From positions 62,001 to 126,000 of the forward strand of contig BQJU01000012.1 of the NCBI GenBank assembly GCA_021604865.1: a stretch of 64,000 bases of DNA. Reading direction: 5' to 3'. The notes under the pieces were generated by a model. That model was not told the DNA's origin and made no database searches. It saw only the letters and a program-made list of their open reading frames with translations. This DNA is from Saprospiraceae bacterium. GTDB taxonomy: Bacteria > Bacteroidota > Bacteroidia > Chitinophagales > Saprospiraceae. Position numbers and translations under genes: made by a program. Position 1 is the stretch's first letter. Each line of letters starts with the position of its first letter. Below are positions 59,686-64,000 of this stretch, piece after piece.

Positions 59686-62600
59686 CTTCTTGTTTTTGAT
59701 CCAATTGGTACATTTTTCTAATTAGCTCTTCTCCGTCAATTGGTTTTGTAATATAATCATTCATACCTGCATTTTGGCATTTTTGCAATTGTTCGGCGAT
59801 GGCACTGGCCGTAACTCCAAGGATGGGAATATTTCTGATTTTCGGGTTTTCAGATTTTCGGATGATCCTGGTGGCTTCATAGCCATCCATGACTGGCATT
59901 TTGACATCCATAAGGATCATATCAAAAGATTTTTCGTGTAATTTATCCAAGGCAATCTGACCATTTTCTGCCAGATCGATTTCTACGCCCTCGATTTGTT
60001 TTTTCAGCAATTCCACCACCAGCATTTGATTAAAATAGGTATCTTCTACCACCAATACTTTTAAGGAATCAAAAGAATAGTGGTTGTTTTGATGAGGAGC
60101 CTTTTTGCTTTCGACTGAAGATTTTTCAAAGGCCAGATTAAAATAAAGTTTGGTTCCCTTCTCCAATTCACTTTCTATCGTGAGTTGTCCACCCTGTTTT
60201 TCTACCAACTGTCGGGCAATGCTCAGTCCCAGGCCAGTTCCTTCTCTTTGATTTGAGGAGCTATTCTCAGCCTGATTGAAGCTTTCAAAAATAGAATCCA
60301 TTTTATCTCTGGGTATACCAATCCCGGTGTCCCCTATTTCAAAATAGAGTTCAACACTTTGTGCAGATTCATTGATTTTATGGATAGACAACCAAACCCG
60401 TCCTTCGTTTGTGAATTTGAGTGAATTGCCTAGTAAATTGGTCAATATTTGATTTAAGCGAATTGCATCACCCCGTAATTTTTGAGGTACCTCAGGGCCA
60501 ATATTTATGTCGAATGTTATTTGTTTTTCTTCCGCCTGATGTTGTATGGTATCCTTCAACTGCATTATCGTATCCTTCAAGTCAAAGGGCTTTTTCACAA
60601 AGGTAAATTTTCCGGCTTCCAGTTTGGTGTGATCTAAAAGGTCATTGATGATGGTCAGCAGGTTTTGGGAAGATTGTTGGATGGCACCAATAAATTTAGA
60701 TTGTTTTTCATCTTGTTTCCTGTCCAGGGCCAGTTTGCTCAGCCCAATAATCGCATTCATTGGGGTGCGAATTTCATGGCTGATGTCAGCCAAAAAGCGG
60801 GTTTTATATTCGGCTGATTGTTCTGCCAATTCTGTTTGCCTTTTAAGCGCAAGCTGATGTTGCCGGTTTTTTAAAAGGGCATAAGCAATTGACAGTAACA
60901 CTAAAACAATCAGGGCCTTAAACCAAAGTGTTTGCCAATATGCAGGCGTTATGACTAAATGAATGCTCAATCCTTGCTCGTTCCATACACCATCGCTATT
61001 GGCAGCGATCACCCGAAAGTTGTAGTTGCCGTGATTGAGATTGGCATAAACTGCTCTGTGCTCACGCCCCAGATCTTGCCATTTCTCACTATAACCTTCC
61101 AATTTACAGCGGTATTCATTAGCCTCAGGATTGATATAATGTAATCCTGAGAATTCAAAAGTCACGTCGTTCTCATCATGCGACAAAATGATATCTGTGG
61201 TGTTTTCAAATGATTTTTCCATTAGATAAGATTCGTCTTTGACTTTAAAATCTGTCAATACAATATTGGGCACTTCCCGGTTATTGGTAATTTCATCCGG
61301 ATGAAAGGTGTAGACGCCATTTAGACTTCCCAGAAAAATACGTCCGTCTTCTGAGAGAAATTTCGACTTGGAAATAAAATTTTTAACCTCTTTTGAAAGT
61401 AAATAATTCTGAAAGGTTCTCGTTTTATGATCAAAACGGGAGAGGAACCGATTGCCGCATATCCAAATTTGGTCTTTCTGGTCTAATAGGACAGTATTCA
61501 ATTCACTTTCTGCCAGGCCATCTCTTTTATTATAGATATTGAATTCCTTGGTTTTGGTATTAAAATTAGTGAGCCCAAATAAGGTAGCTAGCCAGATATT
61601 ACCATCTGCACTGATCACAATGTCTTTTACTGCTCCTTCCAGAATTTTTTGTTGCTCAGGGCCTGGTCTGAATTGTTCAAACTTTTCGGTTTTTTTATCA
61701 AACCGCCCCAGGCTGTTGAAATAGGTATAATACAACCATATCTCATCAGATCCATATTGTTCAAAAATGGCTACTTTATTGGAAGCAGCATCGCTGATAT
61801 CATTGGTGGGGATATACCAGTTTCTTTTATAGGTGGTCAGGTTTAATTTGCAAAGCCCAACGGAGGTACCTAGCCAAACCAGGTTTTTATCAGCATTATC
61901 TGCAACCATTTTATATACTACTGCCTGGGAAAGGGTATCACCCAAGGGAACTCGTTTGAAGTTTTGCTGGCCTGCAATCAACCTATAAATACCACTATGT
62001 TCGACGGATGTCCAAATGCCTCCATTAGGGTCTTCCCAAAACCAGGAGCCAACGGTATATTCGGCTGTATCTTGTATGATTTCTACTTTTTTGCCCTTCA
62101 GTTCGCTTTTCTGAATTTTAAAGACCCCTTCCGGTGTTTTTGACCAGATCGTTCCTGCCTGATCTTGCAAAACCCGAATGATTTGGTTGGAATTATTGTC
62201 AAACCCGGTATCATTTTGATGTAAATGGAAGCCCGAGTTATCCAATTTTATTTTGCACACCCCATTGGCCGTACCTACCCAGATATTCCGAAATTTATCT
62301 TCCAGGATACAAAATACTTTATTGTTACTCAGGCTATTAAACTGGTTGGCTTCATAAACAAAGTAGTTGAACTTTTGCAGCCTGATGTCATAGACCCCCA
62401 TACCTTTTTCATCAAAAGAAACCCATATATTGCCCTGGCTATCCTTGAGGAGGTAATCTACAGGAAGGCTTTCCAATTCAGGAGGGAGAAAGGTCTTTTC
62501 AAATGTTTTTGTCTGCGCATGCCATCTAATCAATCCACCCTTTGTGCCCAGTAGAAAGGAACCCTGTTTTTCTTCGAGTAAACAATCAATCCTTTTATTA

Positions 62601-63262
62601 TAAAGGCTATTGGCATTTGGATCTGGTAATAAGTGCTGAAAGTCAGCATCTGCTACATTTAATTTTAACAAACCATTGGAGGTTCCAGACCATATTATTC
62701 CCTGGTGATCTTCTAAAAAGGCGGTAATAAAATGAGTGTTATTGAAATTTTCTTTAGGCGTTATTTTTACAAATTGTTTTTTAGTCTTATCAAACCTGAG
62801 CATGCTTCTATTTGAGGAAACCCACAGATTTTCACGGCTATCTTCAAATATCTTCCAAACCTGGTTGCGGATTTTTGTTTCCTTATCCGCTGGAAAGGGT
62901 TTAAATCTTTGAAACTTCCCCGTACGTCGGTCTAATAAATCCAAACCATTTGCTGTACCTACCCAAATATTGCCTTCCCGATCTTCAATTAGGGACTGTA
63001 CATACGGATTCGAAAGAGAGGTGCTGTCCATAACGTCATGGCGATAGGCTTTAAATTGATAACCGTCATAACGAAACAACCCTTCACAGGTGGCAAACCA
63101 CAGAAAACCAAAATGGTCTTCAATGGCTTCTTCAATAGCACAGTTTGGCAAACCCTGGTTGACGCTGATCCTTTCAAAACGCAGCTTGTCAAATTGAGCT
63201 GACAAAGACAGGCAACTGAACGTGAAGAAAAATAAATGGATGATATGGTTGAAAAATTTCAA
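59678..63262 (-). CDS. Hybrid histidine kinase with periplasmic propeller sensor
   Basis: A 1194-residue kinase. After a signal peptide (to LSAQ) the periplasmic part has two-component-regulator propeller repeats (~30-680, W-GT-NGL-type motifs) and a Y_Y_Y domain (~700-770). A membrane helix (~779-799) leads to a HisKA domain with His829 in DISHEIRTPMN. Next are an HATPase domain (N box near 905-940, DTGIGIPRDKM near 980) and a receiver domain with Asp1119 in ILMDVKMP. There is no AraC-type DNA-binding domain, unlike classical HTCS, so output needs the overlapping Hpt gene. The start is TTG at 63262; upstream in frame is a stop and no ATG. Confidence 0.93.
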   Translation of the reverse strand: MKFFNHIIHLFFFTFSCLSLSAQFDKLRFERISVNQGLPNCAIEEAIEDHFGFLWFATCEGLFRYDGYQFKAYRHDVMDSTSLSNPYVQSLIEDREGNIWVGTANGLDLLDRRTGKFQRFKPFPADKETKIRNQVWKIFEDSRENLWVSSNRSMLRFDKTKKQFVKITPKENFNNTHFITAFLEDHQGIIWSGTSNGLLKLNVADADFQHLLPDPNANSLYNKRIDCLLEEKQGSFLLGTKGGLIRWHAQTKTFEKTFLPPELESLPVDYLLKDSQGNIWVSFDEKGMGVYDIRLQKFNYFVYEANQFNSLSNNKVFCILEDKFRNIWVGTANGVCKIKLDNSGFHLHQNDTGFDNNSNQIIRVLQDQAGTIWSKTPEGVFKIQKSELKGKKVEIIQDTAEYTVGSWFWEDPNGGIWTSVEHSGIYRLIAGQQNFKRVPLGDTLSQAVVYKMVADNADKNLVWLGTSVGLCKLNLTTYKRNWYIPTNDISDAASNKVAIFEQYGSDEIWLYYTYFNSLGRFDKKTEKFEQFRPGPEQQKILEGAVKDIVISADGNIWLATLFGLTNFNTKTKEFNIYNKRDGLAESELNTVLLDQKDQIWICGNRFLSRFDHKTRTFQNYLLSKEVKNFISKSKFLSEDGRIFLGSLNGVYTFHPDEITNNREVPNIVLTDFKVKDESYLMEKSFENTTDIILSHDENDVTFEFSGLHYINPEANEYRCKLEGYSEKWQDLGREHRAVYANLNHGNYNFRVIAANSDGVWNEQGLSIHLVITPAYWQTLWFKALIVLVLLSIAYALLKNRQHQLALKRQTELAEQSAEYKTRFLADISHEIRTPMNAIIGLSKLALDRKQDEKQSKFIGAIQQSSQNLLTIINDLLDHTKLEAGKFTFVKKPFDLKDTIMQLKDTIQHQAEEKQITFDINIGPEVPQKLRGDAIRLNQILTNLLGNSLKFTNEGRVWLSIHKINESAQSVELYFEIGDTGIGIPRDKMDSIFESFNQAENSSSNQREGTGLGLSIARQLVEKQGGQLTIESELEKGTKLYFNLAFEKSSVESKKAPHQNNHYSFDSLKVLVVEDTYFNQMLVVELLKKQIEGVEIDLAENGQIALDKLHEKSFDMILMDVKMPVMDGYEATRIIRKSENPKIRNIPILGVTASAIAEQLQKCQNAGMNDYITKPIDGEELIRKMYQLDQKQEDA

Positions 63263-63344
63263 CAGAATCGATTGTATTTTTTAATCGAGTCCAATTTACG
63301 TTTTTCGAAACAACTCTAATAGGTTTATGAAGTGGGACTATTAT

Positions 63345-63378
63345 AAAAAAGCCGATACCTGATAAATCAGATACCGGC
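63345..63378 (-). terminator. Rho-independent terminator (minus strand)
   Basis: GCCGATACCTGA (63351-63362) and TCAGATACCGGC (63367-63378) pair with two G-U type positions around a 4-base loop. On the minus strand a run of six T residues follows. It would end transcripts of the upstream T9SS gene before the kinase gene. Confidence 0.75.
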
Positions 63379-63534
63379 GAGTTCATTTGTTTGGGGAGCT
63401 TTGGCTAAAGCTAGTATTGCTTCTTATCTAAAAGTAAATTTGTTCCAACGTTCTTTATTTAATTAGGCTTGTTTTGCAGGGGACATGACGAGGTTAAAAC
63501 GGATAGCCTCCCATCGCTGGCGCGTTCCTTCACT

Positions 63535-63556
63535 CGAATGTCCAAAGGGACATTCG
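63535..63556 (-). other. Perfect hairpin downstream of the last gene
   Basis: CGAATGTCC (63535-63543) and GGACATTCG (63548-63556) with a 4-base loop, about 50 bases beyond the stop of the 63607 gene. CCCATCGCT occurs twice around it (about 63510 and 63579). The 63263-63606 gap contains this hairpin and the terminator and no gene. Confidence 0.5.
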
Positions 63557-63606
63557 CCCTACGAGATCGCTCAGTCATCCCATCGCTCTGCCCCTGCGCA
63601 ATAAGT

Positions 63607-64000
63607 CTATTCTTTCACCAACTTCACCGTGCCTACTTTCCCGTCTGCTAAAATGTTGACGAGATAAATGCCTTTAGGTAGTGATTGCAGGTTGACGTCA
63701 AATTTGTTTTCTCCAGCCGAGAAGTTTACTTCACTACGCAGCAAGGATTGACCGAGCAAATTGGTCACATTGCATTTTCCATTAGCAGCATTGTCTAAGG
63801 ATATCTCTATCTGGGTAAGACCGCTGGTAGGATTTGGAAATACGGAGAAGGTCAATTTCTCTTGTTGAACATTGTTTGCACCCGTACTGGTATTGGTATG
63901 TACCCGTGAACCGTTGTTGAGCCAGAGACCCCATTTGTGGCCCAGGATCAGGTTGCTTGGATTGCCCTGTGGTGCCATTTGGTTGGGCCCTAATTCTTGC
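63607..64000 (-). CDS. C-terminal part of a T9SS-secreted protein, cut by the window end
   Basis: The frame is open to the right edge (about 130 visible residues) and ends with a stop at 63607. Residues FSVFPNPTSGLTQIEISL...GKCNVTNLLGQSLLRSE...LPKGIYLVNILADGKVGTVKLVKE form a type A T9SS sorting domain of about 80 residues. Upstream is a segment (NPSNLILGHKWGLWLNNGSRV) belonging to the cargo. The cargo function lies outside the window. An internal ATG at 63978 is not a convincing start because the frame continues beyond it. Confidence 0.85.
   Translation of the reverse strand, partial: QELGPNQMAPQGNPSNLILGHKWGLWLNNGSRVHTNTSTGANNVQQEKLTFSVFPNPTSGLTQIEISLDNAANGKCNVTNLLGQSLLRSEVNFSAGENKFDVNLQSLPKGIYLVNILADGKVGTVKLVKE

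Noticed and set aside
1-64000. tRNA, rRNA or known riboswitches
   Set aside because: I looked for T-loop GGTTCGAATCC-like sequences, rRNA stretches and recognisable aptamer cores and saw none. A covariance search (tRNAscan/Rfam) would be decisive.
1-64000. Diversity-generating retroelement to explain the repeat pairs
   Set aside because: No reverse transcriptase gene is present, and the duplicated halves of the T9SS gene differ mostly at synonymous sites rather than by adenine-specific changes.

Overview
The window looks like chromosomal DNA of a Bacteroidota, most likely of the Saprospiria/Lewinella type. This is inferred from several signs: type IX secretion (T9SS) C-terminal sorting tails on secreted proteins, a TonB receptor with an N-terminal carboxypeptidase-like domain, lipoproteins with short Bacteroidota-style lipoboxes, TPR-PD40-OmpA proteins, a periplasmic-propeller hybrid histidine kinase, and promoters of the TTTG-N18..20-TAnnTTTG type instead of -35/-10. 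I see no rRNA, tRNA, transposase, integrase, phage module or CRISPR array.

Layout. 1-7.5 kb: the end of a cut gene, then a minus-strand run of exported hydrolases (M49-like metallopeptidase lipoprotein, S9 prolyl-oligopeptidase-type peptidase, M28-PDZ aminopeptidase, GH20 hexosaminidase) with a decayed VapC toxin gene among them. 7.7-12.1 kb: a large TPR/PD40/OmpA envelope protein and a divergent PiT-like membrane protein. 12.3-19.9 kb: a minus-strand set made of a MauG-type dihaem peroxidase lipoprotein, a secreted T9SS protein built from two near-identical halves, and a TonB receptor. 20.3-23.1 kb: a secreted FG-GAP/ASPIC protein. 23.2-30.8 kb: housekeeping metabolism (purE, a WG-repeat lipoprotein with nrtR and pncB, coaD, pruA). 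30.9-35.2 kb: an SGNH hydrolase, a DoxX-like protein, an ECF sigma factor behind a perfect inverted repeat, a PAP2/haloperoxidase-like lipoprotein and a small lipoprotein. 35.5-43 kb: polyamine genes (aguA, aguB), a fatty acid hydroxylase, a NUDIX protein, a rhomboid protease, rlmH, purU, purB and a 51-residue basic Cys-rich protein. 43.1-47.8 kb: a tight operon of two SGNH proteins and an MBOAT acyltransferase. 48.1-53 kb: DUF502, DUF1573, a UbiA prenyltransferase and a PorE-like OmpA protein. 53-57.4 kb: a T9SS protein and a long repeat-headed S74 chaperone-tailed surface protein. 57.5-63.3 kb: a membrane protein, an OmpR-type regulator, an Hpt protein and a large hybrid kinase that could form a phosphorelay. 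The window ends in the 3' part of another T9SS-secreted protein gene.

How the parts work together. Most of the window serves the cell envelope and secretion. Nutrient-facing pieces (peptidases, hexosaminidase, TonB receptor, PiT-like permease) sit beside surface or adhesion proteins and envelope O-acylation genes. NAD (pncB/nrtR), purine (purE, purB, purU), CoA, proline and putrescine genes are interspersed.

Intergenic DNA is unusually rich in dispersed repeats. There is a family of imperfect palindromes with GAGCWTGTTTGGAGC-like arms. There is also a composite element with two conserved blocks followed by a 9-bp TAAACC minisatellite, present twice in the same orientation (23.8-24.1 kb and 47.8-48.1 kb) with a degenerate relative near 59.3 kb. 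The most interesting loci are the MauG / duplicated T9SS protein / TonB receptor set, the SGNH-SGNH(LysM)-MBOAT operon, the ECF sigma control region and the composite repeat.
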